DNA from: Ottelia alismoides
Taxonomy: Eukaryota; Streptophyta; Magnoliopsida; Alismatales; Hydrocharitaceae
Length of the DNA: 64,000 nt
Direction of reading: 5' to 3'
Assembly: GCA_037367405.1 (NCBI GenBank)
Contig: JAZKJV010008882.1
Location: forward strand, 1,302,001 to 1,366,000
In this document: piece by piece, positions 10,911 through 22,288 of the stretch
Layout: the number at the start of each line of letters is the position of its first letter
Numbering within the stretch: position 1 is the first letter of the stretch
Translations under genes and position numbers: made by a program
Notes under the pieces: generated by a model
The model's database searches: none
What the model was told of the DNA's origin: nothing
Seen by the model: only the letters and a program-made list of their open reading frames with translations

Positions 10911-12825
10911 CCATTGGATTACCTTCCAGATCCAATGGCCTAGCCGCCTCCACGCACACCTCAAATTTCAACCATCCGATCACTCTCAGAACTCCATCAG
11001 AACCGCTCGTTCGCGCCTCAAGCTGAGCGCGCCACGTGGCGCTTTGAGATCCGCTTGATCACGCCCTCGATCCCTCCATCCAAGCCGCTAGATCTTCTCT
11101 TATTCCCAATCGTCAGATCAGATCACCCGCCTCAACTCAATCACATGTTCGCGCCTCTTCTTTAGTGCTCCACGTAGCGCTTATTGCACCCTTGGATGAT
11201 GCACTCCATCCCTCCATCTCAACCGCTCAGGCCGCAGTGCATCATAGCCTTTCGATCTTCTTCAGATCTGATCCCCGCCGCTCGTCATCGCCCTCTCCTC
11301 CGCACAACACCGGGCACCATCACGACCTTAGGATTAGGCCACTCCTGATGCAATCCACACCGTTCGCACTTACTTCGCTCCCGTAATGCCACGTGGAGAG
11401 CTCCTGACCCTCAGATCGATTCGCCTGCGATCTAATCCTACTCGGCCATTATCGCTTCGATCCCCACCGTTGGATCACAAGATCCAATAATGGAGACTTC
11501 GTCTCCTACCTCCGATCGCTCTCTCTCCCACGATCTCGACCTTGCTCAACACGCAGCCCCCTTTCTATTTTCGCCACCACGCCTGTCACCTTCTCGGACC
11601 ACCAAGGCCGCCACGATCTTCACCACTCTCCCCTCATCCTCGCCAGCTCCCTCATTCCCCACGACTCCCACCAGAGTCGCTCCACGATGACCTCGAACTC
11701 CACCTCCCAGCGACGTAACCCATCAACTTCATTCTATAAATCACTCCTCTCCGGCCATCATCATCCCTATCCGCCCCTCGTGAGAGACGCCCCGAGCTCT
11801 GAGCTTCCAGTTAGTGACAGAAATTGAGAGTTTCATTGTGCGATAACGTCCGTCTTCTCCGGCGAGATCCTCGGCCTCCGCCGAGTCGCAACCCTCCTCC
11901 ACCGAGCCGCTGCTTGAGCTCAGGGAGCCACCGGCCCTTCGAGCGATGACCTGGAACTCAAGGAAGAGTTCCAATCCCCAGGTGACGCCTCCATCCATCT
12001 CCGATCTTCGCTTCCTTTTTCTTCGCTTTTTCTCGCTTTTTATTCGCCGCCTCCGATCATCTCCTCGCCTCCATTCCATTCCACTGAGCTTCGCGCCGGA
12101 GCTCCCATCTTCGCAGTAGCCTTCACGCCCTCCGACGACACCGTCCATCTTCCAGCAGTTCAAGCTCCGCCACTTGGCCGGAGCTTCTTTGTCAGACCAC
12201 CGCAGCACCCCTTAGGCCTCTCCGATCGCTTCACTTCTCCACGAGTGCACGCACGAGCTTCGGCTCTGTCTTTAGCGCTTGCATGTGCCAACTAAGTCAT
12301 TGTTCGGAGCTTCGCCGGAGTCGTCTTCGACCTTCATCGCCACCGACTTCAGACAGCCCTCCGCCTCCCCTGAGACCATCAGGGCCTTCGCCGCATCACC
12401 ACGAGTCTTCTAAGATCGCTCCGAGCAATCGGAGAGCTTCATCGATGCTAGGAGGAACGGGCGGAGCAAAGGCCGCTTCGCCGGAGCCCCACCATCTCCT
12501 CCGCAGGCGGCGGAGGACCACCGGAGGAGACGAACAGCTGCCGTTCGATCACATCGATCGAACGGGCTTCAGCGAGCCACGTCGCCTCTCAGCCGAGCCT
12601 CGCAGGAGTCGTTGGATCCACATAGATCCAACGGCGTCTAGTGCGCCACGTGTCTCCCCTCTGCAGCAGCTCTCAGCCGTTGATATCACTTCTGATCCAG
12701 CGGCGGATCTTCAGCCACGTCGCCATCTCCATCGAATCCAGTAGCCGTTGGATCAACATAGATCTAATGGCCTGAGGTCACGCCACGAGTCTTCATCGCC
12801 ATCCATCGGATCGAGCTCGATCCGA
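10911..12825. repeat. Family of GGATC inverted repeats in the C LTR
   Basis: Hairpins of the form CCGTTGGATC-loop-GATCCAACGG or close variants occur at 10911-10938, 11469-11488, 12541-12565, 12610-12633 and 12745-12770, with loops of 4-10 bases. A 20-bp perfect palindrome (TCGGATCGAG and its complement) is at 12806-12825. The 12745 copy has lost two C bases to T but still forms G-T pairs. Confidence 0.6.
11735..11740 (+). promoter_or_regulatory. Putative TATA box of the C LTR
   Basis: TATAAA in the context ATTCTATAAATCACTCC lies about 1.5 kb from the LTR start, close in depth to the A and B TATA boxes. Confidence 0.5.
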
Positions 12826-12856
12826 GGGCCCACAGCGTGCCACGCAGCTTCGGTCC

Positions 12857-12984
12857 GAGCCTCTTCCTCGAGCCTAGGCTCGGATCGCCCAAGCCTCACT
12901 CCAGACCTCCAGAAGCGTCTGAGCCTCTTCCCCGAGCCTAGGCTCGGATCGCCCGAGCCTCACTCCTGACCTTCAGAAGCGCCC
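12857..12984. repeat. 64-bp tandem duplication in the C LTR
   Basis: Two adjacent 64-bp copies (12857-12920 and 12921-12984) each contain the palindrome GAGCCTAGGCTC followed by GGATCGCCC. They differ at a handful of positions. Confidence 0.7.
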
Positions 12985-15514
12985 GAGACGAGCCCCGAGC
13001 CTCGACAGCTATCCGAACCTAGGCCGCCCACGTGAGGAGCACGTGCGGCCTGGGAAAATTACACAAAGGCCCTTGGAACTTTCAAATATTGTAAAAGGTC
13101 CCTGTGAAGCAGACCCCGCGGGAGTAGCACGTGCCTTGTGGAGAAATTGCACTCGAATCCCCAGCATTATAGGTAATTGCATTTAAGTCCCTATCAGCAT
13201 ATTTGCTTTATGTAATTTTATTTTCCTGTATTGCATTTACACCCCTGTGTTTGCACACATCCCTAGGTTGCATTTTACATCATTTTTAAATTCCAAAAAT
13301 TGCATTTTGTTGAGCAACTTGTCCTCTATCTATTGTACCATGTGTCATATTTTTTAAATTACAGTAGAATTTTCAATGAATTAATTGGTCAATTTGTGGA
13401 ATATTTTGCCCAGTGACTGACGAATCCGGAAATGCGGCTTTTAAAAAGTTGTTTTTATTGTGTTGCGCGTTGTAGGCGGCAATCGGAAACGATCAAGAAA
13501 ATACCACAAATGATTTATTCAATTTTTAATATCGTGGTTTTATGTTTATTTTACTTGGGCAAGTCCCAAGGTCGATCACAAGGAGGCAAAGGAACAACCT
13601 AGAATTAAGTCTATCAAAGTTCGTGTTCGGTTTTCGAGGTGGTCTTTTTTTTGGAATTTTTAATGCAATAAAGGATGCACAATGCAAATTTGGCCTTATT
13701 TTAGGGACTAAAATGTAAATTACGCTTAAATGATGTTCGAAAAATATGAAACTTGGCCACAATGTAAACTAGAATGAAATGGATGCACTGTAATTTTTTT
13801 GGACTTTTTGGATGCAATATGAATTTTTTATGGATTTTTAAATGCAAACAAAATGTTTTTTTTAATATTTAATTTTAATAAATATCAAACCTACTTATTT
13901 TCGAGAATCAAAATTATCTGAGATCTATCACTAGGTGATGGATCTCAGAAAAATCCTAAACCTCGAAAATGTGAGGTTTAATACCAATTAAAAATTAAAT
14001 ACTAAAAGATGCAAAATGAATTTTACAGGACAAAATATGCATGCAAATGCAAACCTTTTTTGGGCACAATGTTAAGAATAATTAACTCTACAATGTGTGA
14101 TTTTTCGGGATTTTTAGAGCAACGGTTAATCAACTATGAATTTAAGAGCAAGAAATGGGTAAAATACGCAAATTTTCACAAAACAATTAATTATTAATTA
14201 ACCGTTCGTCACAAAAATACCCCCAGCATGTCAAAATGTAGAGCATTAATTAACAAACATCATGCTATTTTTGGATTAATAAAATAATGTAAAGAGAAGG
14301 TCCACAAATACGGGGAAACACAGGGGTATAGATGCAATAAATATAAATAAAATGAGATAGCAGGGGACGGAAATGTAAATACCGAGAAATAGAGGGGATA
14401 CTTGTGCAAAATGTCCAAGGGGCACGTGCTGCGCACGTGCCCTTGGATGCGGGATTGAGGCGCGAATATGGGAACTCCAGGGGGGTCACTGCAATTACCC
14501 CGGAGGGTCACGTGCAGATCACGTGACCCCTGGGATGAGGAGGATGGGTGACGTCGACCCCACACGCACGTGCGCCTCACGTGTGGGGATCTCGGGTCTC
14601 GAGCTGACGGCGCCCGGTCGCGCGGTGGCTGATGTAATTCTGAAGGCGGAGCTCCGGGAGGCAGAGACTGGTGGAGTCGACCGTCCTCTGGCCGACACAC
14701 GACCAGGGGGACGGTGGTGGACGAAGACTGAGCGGTGGTCGATGACGGCGTAGCGAGCGGCGATGGCGAGTGGAGGGCGTTGACCGGCGTGGCTGGAGAA
14801 GATGTCGTCGATGGCGAGGTCGGTGGCGACGGCGCTTGTAGGGGCGGGGGCTCGACGTCGGCCTCCCTCTGGCTGACACACGACCTAGAGGGCTGCTTGC
14901 GGTGGTGTGTACCCGGTGGTGCTGTCGACGTGGAAGAGGGGCGGAGCCGGCGTTGTTGGCGAAGGAGAAGGCGTTGGCGATGGCGTTGGACGATCGGGGA
15001 AGAGGGGTCGGTGTGGATCGGCGAAGAAGAATATAGAGAGAGAGAGGGGAAGAGAGAGAGATAGAGAAAGAGAGAGGGTATACCTGGGAGAAAGCTCGAC
15101 GGCATTGGGAATGGCCGGAGCTGCAGCAGACGCGGCGGGGCGGAGCTGCGGCGAGGAGATAGACTCCTCGGATCACGCCGGCGAAGAGGGGGGCCTCGCA
15201 GTTGTCACGACCGGAGGTGGAGCTCTGGATGAAGATCGGCTGATGCTTGGCAAGGGAGCGGCGCAGTTGGTTTTATAGGGTTAGGGTCTCACCGGCGATG
15301 GAAGAAAATCGGGGGTAGGCCGGGATTCGATTGGGAATCGGAGATGGAGATCTTGAAGGGGATGATCGCGAGGCGGCGCGAGATTCGCGGGATGCGCGGG
15401 GACGGCGATCGCGAGATTCGCGGAGGCGCGGCGGCGCGGGATACGCGGCGAAGAAGTCGGGGCGGCGGAGCTCCCAAAGAGGGCGGCGGGCTTGGTGGGG
15501 ACGACGCACAGGCG

Positions 15515-15540
15515 CCGTCCGATCAAGTTTGATCGGACGG
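15515..15540. repeat. Inverted repeat with 12-bp perfect arms in the B 3' LTR
   Basis: CCGTCCGATCAA, spacer GT, TTGATCGGACGG. One mismatch further out, three more pairs form. The copy at 38404-38429 in the 5' LTR is identical. Confidence 0.7.
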
Positions 15541-15580
15541 TGCCCGTAGCGCCACATGGCAAGTGGGAGGCTGAAGGCGA

Positions 15581-15632
15581 GGCACGTGCGTGGCGCGTGC
15601 CTGAAAGGCACGTGCGTGGCGCGTGCCTGAAA
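15581..15632. repeat. Two extra 26-bp G-box units in the B 3' LTR
   Basis: The units 15581-15606 and 15607-15632 each read GGCACGTGCGTGGCGCGTGC followed by CTGAAA; each unit is nearly palindromic around CACGTG/CGCGTG. The 5' LTR lacks them, which accounts exactly for the 52-bp length difference. Confidence 0.85.
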
Positions 15633-16629
15633 GGCACGTGCGTCGCACGTGCTTCGTATTTAATTTTTTTTTTAATTTATTATTATTATTATTTTTTTTA
15701 TAAAACGAATGTATAATAAAGCCAAAAACGACTGACACGTGGCGGCACCAGGTGCTGCCACGTGTCAGCACAAAAAAATTCAGAAAATAATTATCTTGTA
15801 AAATCGAAAATAAATAGTAAATGACCTCGGATCAAAAAACTTTCTTCACGAAAATTGCTCGTCTCGATGAGATTTACAACTTTCATGAAGACATCAAAAC
15901 CAAATTCGATCATTTGCACAAAGTGAATTTTTGGGGTATCCTATGTACATAGAATACCTTAATTTTGGGGTTTTGTAATTTTTATGTCATTTTTTTTGAG
16001 AATATAAAAATCCGAAAAAAATACGGTAAAATCAGAGATAAATAAAGACACTTAATTCTAATTTTTTTATTTTTATTGATTAAGAAAATATATACATAAA
16101 ATACAAGGTCAAAAACCGCGAAAATGTACAATGTACAAAAGAGGCCCAAAACCCAACTTTCACATATGAGCTCCGATTCACTTGAACTTGGTCTTGTTTT
16201 GAAGGTAATTGAATGCGCATTAGTTCAAAAGTGAGTAGGATTAAATCGGACATTGGATGGAGAAGACATGTGGTTTTTAGTCCGAAAATCCTGAAATTAG
16301 GGTTTGGGTTTTTGGTCCACTCATTTGGGTTAGTTATTTTTTGTATTTTTCCTTTATTCTTGTTAGTGATATGTACACAGTGGAAGTGGTTTTGAGTTAT
16401 TCGGAGTTAGCATGAATGAGTTAAAAATCTGGGAAGTTAGGTTTATTTACAGGTCATTTTGGTTTGGATTTTTGGCTTCTTATTTTGTGCAGATTTTTGT
16501 GCTAAAATGCAATTCTTATGAAATCATGCACTAATGCTAATTATGCAGAATAGATGCAAGAATGCTGTTGATTTTTAGGGATTTGAGCTTAATAAATGAG
16601 ATTTAGAGTGATGAATATGAGATTCATCA

Positions 16630-16643
16630 TCCCCCTATACTTA
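16630..16643 (-). other. Polypurine tract of element B
   Basis: On the sense strand TTTAAGTATAGGGGGA lies directly against the 3' LTR start TGATGAATC. It primes plus-strand cDNA synthesis. Near-copies embedded in hairpins occur at 17932-18280. Confidence 0.85.
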
Positions 16644-18269
16644 AACCATGCTCGTCCATGAGCATCAAAAAGAAATGCCATGAGGTGAAATGAGATTGGG
16701 TTCCGTACCAAGACCATGAGCTGAAGGTGAAAGTGAACCTAAACTCAACCTTTGGATTATTTGTGTGTCGGAACTTCTGTGAGACTTAGAATTTTAAAAT
16801 CAACAGCCCTCAAGTTCTACACATCATTGCTACAGTTTCGGCTCAGAAGTCATCTTAGATCAATCATCTTCCCAAAGTATACCCTATGAACATTGAATAA
16901 CCGACTCTTGTGTGTGAAAGATTTTTAGCTCTTCCCACTCAGAATGCCAGACTACTGCGCAAACCTCCTCTCCAATAACTCGTCCTCGGGGAGTCAGGTA
17001 TTTCCTTCTAAGGTCTGTCGCGCTGTGTTCACAATCGAATTGGGGGGAGAAGTTAGAAGAATGAGAAAAGAACTAGAGGATGATTAGTGTAGTTCACCTC
17101 TCCTTGTGAAGCTGGCCAGTGTAGCCGAGTCTCCACCAAGATCAGCAAGTTCTTGAAGCTTGGACCTTTTTGGTCAGATTTTATTTGGTAGTTGCTTCTT
17201 TGTATTTGGAATTTTTGGTGGTTCTGCTTGGATCTTGTTTTGCCCCTACGGATATAGCATCTTTTGTTTCCGTACATTTTTTGGGGTCTTAGAAAAAATT
17301 GTGCCCAGCCGTCCATCCCTTTTCCGAAGCTTTATTTCAACCCGTACTCCGGTCTTTAGATTTCCACGCTACCAGAAAAGAAACTCACACAGTTTTCCGA
17401 CATACGTTTGAGTTGAGCTAAGTGCATAGTGCGAGTGTACTAATTAATTCATTATTCCAGAGTTGTACCCAGAATGAAGAGACCAGGTTAGACACTAAGA
17501 GTCAAACTCTGTGCATTGTTATGTGGAACTCAAAGAATTAAGTCACAGACCTGAAGACTCTAAAATCCTATTTCTCGGTGAAGTTCCTCTGAAAATTAGG
17601 TTGATTAAGGTTAAGTCCTAACCACTCTCGGTTTCGGCTCATAACTCGGTTCAGAACCCAATGACTTTTCACATATGCAAATGAATGTAATGCTGGATGA
17701 AGTGCAGGTGTGTGAAATGCAAATAAAATTTTTATTTTTATTTTTTTTATTTTATTATATTTTTTTTATTTTTATGCAAAAATGAATAAGAAGCCATTTT
17801 TCAAAAATTTTGGGCAAAGTCAGTGTTAGTAGCAAAACATTTTTTTTTCAGAAGACCCACCCCGTAAATACATATAGACTTATGCGCAAGTACGAGGTAT
17901 GGCTAAAATATATACATAGTATATATACAGACCCCCCTATACTTAGCGAGTGCTGTGTCCTCAGAGCACAAGAAGCGTAATGAAGACATAGCTCGGGCTA
18001 AGCATAAGAGAGTAAAATTATACACGGTTTCGCCCCCTATACTTAGACTGAGAATAGTCTAAGTATAGAAGAAGAGCGCAAAAAGAGGCGGACGTGATAT
18101 GTAAATGAGGAGAGTATAAACAGATGGGTGGCGGTTCCCCCTATACTTAGGCTTTGTCAGCCTAAGTATAGAAGAAGGATGGATTATGGAGTAAGCGAGA
18201 GGTCGGAATGTGACGAGGGAAATGGTATACACAGATGGCATCGGTCCCCCCCTATACTTAGGCCTTGGT
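16644..18269 (-). other. 3' untranslated region of element B
   Basis: I see no coding sequence of note. The part 16740-17650 resembles the D 3' region in motif order (for example the segment ending TTCCTTCTAAG), which suggests a conserved non-coding region or a long-dead env. A T-rich tract lies at 17725-17775. The end near integrase holds the hairpin array. Confidence 0.6.
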
Positions 18270-18280
18270 CTAAGTAGAGG
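17932..18280 (-). repeat. Array of polypurine-tract hairpins in element B
   Basis: Four copies of CCCCCTATACTTAG (plus strand) start at about 17932, 18033, 18137 and 18246. Hairpins: 18037-18068 (arm CTATACTTAGACT), 18141-18171 (arm CTATACTTAGGCT) and a slightly decayed one at 18251-18280. On the sense strand each right arm continues into GGGGG, as in the true polypurine tract. The inner stem differs between copies but remains paired. Confidence 0.8.
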
Positions 18281-19283
18281 AAGAAGTTGTACAAGGGGAT
18301 CGATGTGGTCGGGAGGGAGGGTGATTCTGATCTGATATATCGTCAATGTCCTTGCTTTGTGTGAAATAGATGACCTCAACTTGCACCGGATGTTCTTTGG
18401 ATGATTCTATATAAGGCTTCAGTAATTGTCCATTCACTGAGAAAGGTTGGGCATCATCTTTGAGTTCTGCAATATCCACACTTCCATTGGTATGCACATC
18501 GATGACAACATAGGGACCCGTCCATTTCGATTTCAGTTTCCCATGAAAAATCTTTAATCGAGCATTAAACAACCATACTTTCTGCCCAGGGACAAAGGTT
18601 TTATCTCGAATGTGTCTATCATGCCATTTCTTGACCTTGTCCTTATAAATCACACTGTTGTCATATGCTCGGTTTCGGATTTCAATTAGCTCATTCAGAT
18701 TTAGGTCTCGACATAATTTCCCAAGGTGACAACTCCAGTTTAACTTTTTGATTGCCCATTCCGATTTGTGAATCAGTTCTGCAGGCAGATGGCAAGGTTT
18801 GCCATAGATCATCCTGAAAGGTGAAGTGCCGAGTGGTGTTTTATAAGCTGTCCTATAGGCCCAAAGAACTTGATCCAACAGTTTTGACCAATCCTTCCTA
18901 TCCGGATGAACCAACTTTTGAAGTATACTCTTCACTTCTCGATTAGAAACTTCTTCCATGCCATTAGATTGAGGATGATAAGGGTTGGCTATTCTATGTT
19001 CAAATTTGTACTCCTTAGCCAAAGATCTCATTTCCCTGTTCACAAAGTGGCTACCTCCATCAGAGATCAAAACTTTTGGTATCCCGAACCTTGCAATGAT
19101 ATTATCCTTGATAAACTTACAGACGGTTTTGTTGTCTGCGGTTCGGGTCGGAATAGCCTCTACCCATCTAGACAAATAATCAACCGCTAACAAGATGTAC
19201 TCAAATCCATTGCTATTGGGAAAGGGACCCATAAAATCAATCCCCCATGCATCAAAAACATCACAGAAAATCATTGGTTGCAT
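18270..19283 (-). pseudogene. int: Element B integrase, catalytic core and C-terminus (frame-shifted from pol)
   Basis: This is the Ty3/Gypsy integrase core (rve fold), which joins cDNA to chromosomal DNA. The DDE residues are visible: D16 in GIDFMGP, D75 in SDGGSHF and E111 in EEVSN, with 35 residues between the last two. It continues through the Athila-typical [15 protein letters not shown] and a C-terminal part with [16 protein letters not shown] single-base deletion near 19287 separates it from the integrase zinc-binding domain at the end of the preceding frame. The ORF ends within the hairpin array. Residue numbers count from the Met at 19283, which is not a real start. Confidence 0.9.
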
Positions 19284-22200
19284 GGCATTTCGTCTTTATA
19301 ACCAACGGTCCCTCCCATCCTTTGACAAATCGGGCAAGACCGTACAAAATCATTAGCATCACGAAATAAGGTCTGCCAGTAAAATCCACATTGGAGTACC
19401 TTGTGTGCGGTTCTCTTTCCCGAATGGTGCCCTCCAGCCTCGAGAGTGTGACAATGTGTGAGGACACTCTGGTATTCTTCCTGAGGAATACATCTTCTCC
19501 AGACACAATCCGCTCCTTCATAGAAAAGGAAAGGATCGTCCCAATGGTATTTTCTTGAATCCGACTTTAGTTTTTCAATCATTTTCTTTGTCCAACCATA
19601 GGGAACCTTCTTGGAGACAAGATAGTTCACGATGTTGGAATACCATGGGGTTGAATCAATAGAGCAAACAGATTCGTCTGGAAAAGTCTCCTTAATAGGT
19701 CCAATATCAGGATAATCATTTTTCTCAATTCGGGAAAGGTGATCAGCAACAACATTCTTTATTCCAGGTTTATCTTTGATCTCCAAATTAAATTCCTGGA
19801 TTAACAAAATCCACCTCAAAAGTCGTGCTTTGGCATCTTTCTTATCCATGAGGTATCTAATTGCCGTATGATCCGTGAAAATTGTCACCTTGGAGCCCAA
19901 TATATATGATCTGAATTTTTCAAGGGCCCAAACAACCGCGAGCATTTCCTTTTCAGTCACTGTATAATTTTTCTGTGTAGGATCCAATACTTTGCTCGCG
20001 TAGTGAATCGCATAAGGGATTCCATCCCGTCTTTGTCCAAGCACAGCTCCGACCGCAAAATCCGATGCATCAGTCATGATCTCAAAGGGAAGAGACCAGT
20101 CAGGAGCTTGTAATATCGGCGATTCACATATTTTCTTTTTCAGGAGCTCGAAGGCCTCAAGACACTTGTGATTTACAATAAACTCGGTGTCTTTTCCTAA
20201 GAGCTCAGTTAGTGGGCGGGCGATCTTTGAAAAATCAGGGATTAACCTTCGATAGAATCCAACATGCCCTAGAAAGGACCGCACTGACTTGACGTTGGTT
20301 GGTGGCTCAAGTTTCTTAATCACATCCACCTTGGCAGGGTCGACCTCCATTCCCTTTCTGGAGATGACATGCCCCAACATGATACCCTCAGTCACCATAA
20401 AGTGACTTTTCTCCCAGGAGAGTACCAAATTAACCTCCCTGCATTTTTGGAGGACTCGGTCCAAGTGCACTAAACATGTATCAAATGAATCACCATGGAC
20501 TGAGAAGTCATCCATGAACACTTCCAGGAAATCACCCACCATTTCGGCAAATACGGCAATCATGCACCGCTGAAATGTGCCTGGGGCATTACAAAGCCCA
20601 AATGGCATGCGCTTGAAAGCGTAAGTACCGAATGGACATGTAAATGTGGTTTTTTCCTGATCCTCGGGAGCAATAGCTACCTGATTGTATCCAGAGTACC
20701 CATCAAGAAAACAGAAGAATGCTTTCCCTGCAAGTCTCTCCAAGATTTGATCAATAAAAGGCAGTAGAAGGTAATCTTTCTTGGTCGCAGCATTCAGGCG
20801 CCTGTAATCGACACAGACACGCCACGACGTGGGTACTCGGGTCGCGATCTCAACCCCCTCCTCGTTAGTGACCATCTGGATTCCCGACTTCTTCGGGACG
20901 ACATGAAGGGGGGCCACCCACTTGGAGTCAGAAATGGGGTAAATGAAACCTGCTTTGCACCATTTCTCTATCTCTTTCTTAACCACTTCCCGAAGATTGG
21001 GGTTTAATCTTCGCTGAAATTCACGGGAAGGCCTTGCATTATCCTCGACATAAATTTGGTGCGAGCAGAGAGCAGGGTTGATTCCGACGAGATCCGACAC
21101 AGTCCAACCGATGGCTTTTCGATTTCGCTCAAGGACTTCTAGAAGCTTAGATTCTTGATCCAAGGTTAATGATGAGCTAATGATCACAGGGAATTTATTT
21201 TTGGGTCCATTGAGAAATGCGTACTTCAGGGTGGGAGGGAGGGGTTTCAGCTCTGGCAGATCTACATCATCAATCAAATCTGGATGAATGTCTTTTAAGT
21301 CTGGGTCAGTGATTTTTGGTGGTGGATCATTCTGTGATATGCTAGCCACTGATCTTGAAAGAAGGTGAGTCGGATCGCAAAAGTAGTGTGGTAATTCAGC
21401 CAAAGCCGCGTCCGACTCTTCATTGATTTTTCTCGAAGAGGATGGAATGGACCAATCCGAAAGGAGTTCGGTATCGTCAAGATTGTATATATCCAGGTGT
21501 TCAGATTTGTCAGGTAAAAGATCACACATTGTATGGCTCATTGTTTCGTCTTCTGATGCGATGGTATCCATGTGAAGATCTGGTAGTTGGTCCCAAGGTC
21601 CGGTAGTGCTGATCAGATTACACTCAGATGTTTCAGCCTCTTCAGTGGTGGATTCGGAATCGGGTCTTTGCCATTTTGTTTGTCTCATTTCCAGATCCAC
21701 TTCTCCGTCTAGGGAGCGGAATTTCATCATTCCAGTGCCGTAATCGAATACAGCCTTAGCGGTTCTTAAGAATGGTCTTCCCAAAATGATTTGCGACTCT
21801 TTCCAATGGTTCGGGGTCTCCATGTCAAGGACGGTGAAGTCCACTTTGTATTCCGTACCCTCAACCATAATGATAACATTTTTCACTTCTCCCTTAGGTC
21901 TTTTAGTAGATTTGTCAGCGAATTGGAGTATAGATAGCGATTTCTGAAGAGGTCCTAACTCCAATCGGTAATATAAGGCTAAGGGGAGAAGATTGATGGA
22001 AGAACCATTGTCAAGAAGTGTGCATGCGAATGCGATATCGCCAATGCGGCTTTCCACATAATGAGCACTCAGATCTCTTTTCTTCCTTGGTAAATGTTGG
22101 TTTCTCACGCATTTGGTAGTGGCTACTGTCAGAATATGAGTCTCCACAAATTGGTTTGTTTTCTTTGTGCGGGTCCGGGTAGGAGTACATTTCATTTTCA

Positions 22201-22288
22201 GATATTTCTGGAATGCAGGGTTACTGGCCACATATTGATCAAAGGGAACTTTTACGCTGATGTTTTGTTGACAAAATTTATCCATCAC
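19271..22288 (-). pseudogene. pol: Element B pol: protease, reverse transcriptase, RNase H, integrase zinc-binding domain
   Basis: This is an Athila-type polyprotein of 1005 codons. Order, from the first codon: aspartic protease with catalytic motif LLDNGSS (D93) and IILGRPFL; an acidic linker; RT with WRVCVDYRRLN, FLDGYSGYNQ, FGLCNAPGTFQR and active site FMDD (about 591-594); RNase H beginning near 735 (IMTDASDFAVGAVLGQ); integrase HHCC zinc domain near 944-990 (ending CPICQ). No internal stop. It joins Gag by a frameshift in a TC repeat near 22362-22378 and loses the integrase core frame near 19287. It would carry out reverse transcription in Gag particles. The element is also cut by Copia F upstream. 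Confidence 0.93.

Larger units (their letters stand above)
10232..13417 (+). repeat. 5' LTR of Athila element C, left part (split by element B)
   Basis: It starts TGATCCATC directly after A Gag sequence; ATCTG (10227-10231) is the putative target duplication. The order of motifs parallels the B LTR (AATAAGAAGCCAAAAATCC, then GGGTTTTCGGGCC, then CTACAACTTTCATG), which supports an LTR identity. The GC-rich middle carries a family of inverted repeats and a 64-bp tandem duplication. B inserted at GTGAC (13413-13417), and the LTR resumes at 39469. Rejoined length would be about 3.9 kb. The ORFs of 73-155 codons inside have no LTR counterpart and are not credible. Confidence 0.8.
13418..16629 (-). 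repeat. 3' LTR of element B (3212 bp)
   Basis: On the plus strand it runs from TGACGAATCC to GATTCATCA; sense is minus. It is paired with 36309-39468. A 26-bp unit is present here twice more than in the 5' LTR (15581-15632). The GC-rich part (14400-15650) holds many CACGTG cores in inverted repeats. A TATA box (minus) is at 15272-15277. Overlapping ORFs on both strands at 14260-15180 are by-products of GC-rich sequence; their frames are broken in the other LTR. Confidence 0.95.

Noticed and set aside
11741..12744. Two ORFs of about 155 codons, one per strand
   Set aside because: They are composition-driven ORFs in the C LTR, overlapping the hairpin and TATA regions.
13413..13417. GTGAC near 13413 as an unrelated sequence
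   Set aside because: The same five bases at 39469-39473 and the LTR termini show it is the target duplication of B.
14260..15176. Overlapping ORFs of 74-281 codons on both strands
   Set aside because: They lie in the GC-rich LTR of B, are Arg/Ser/Pro-rich in every frame, have no recognisable domain, and the same region in the other LTR (37151-38065) breaks the longest frame.
17053..17316. Possible env-like ORF in element B
   Set aside because: It is only 87 codons, with no signal peptide, transmembrane segment or similarity that I can see.
22283..22287. TGATG stop-start overlap resembling coupled Gag and Pol
   Set aside because: Athila-like residues continue upstream in the pol frame past this point, so the overlap results from the frameshift in the TC repeat.
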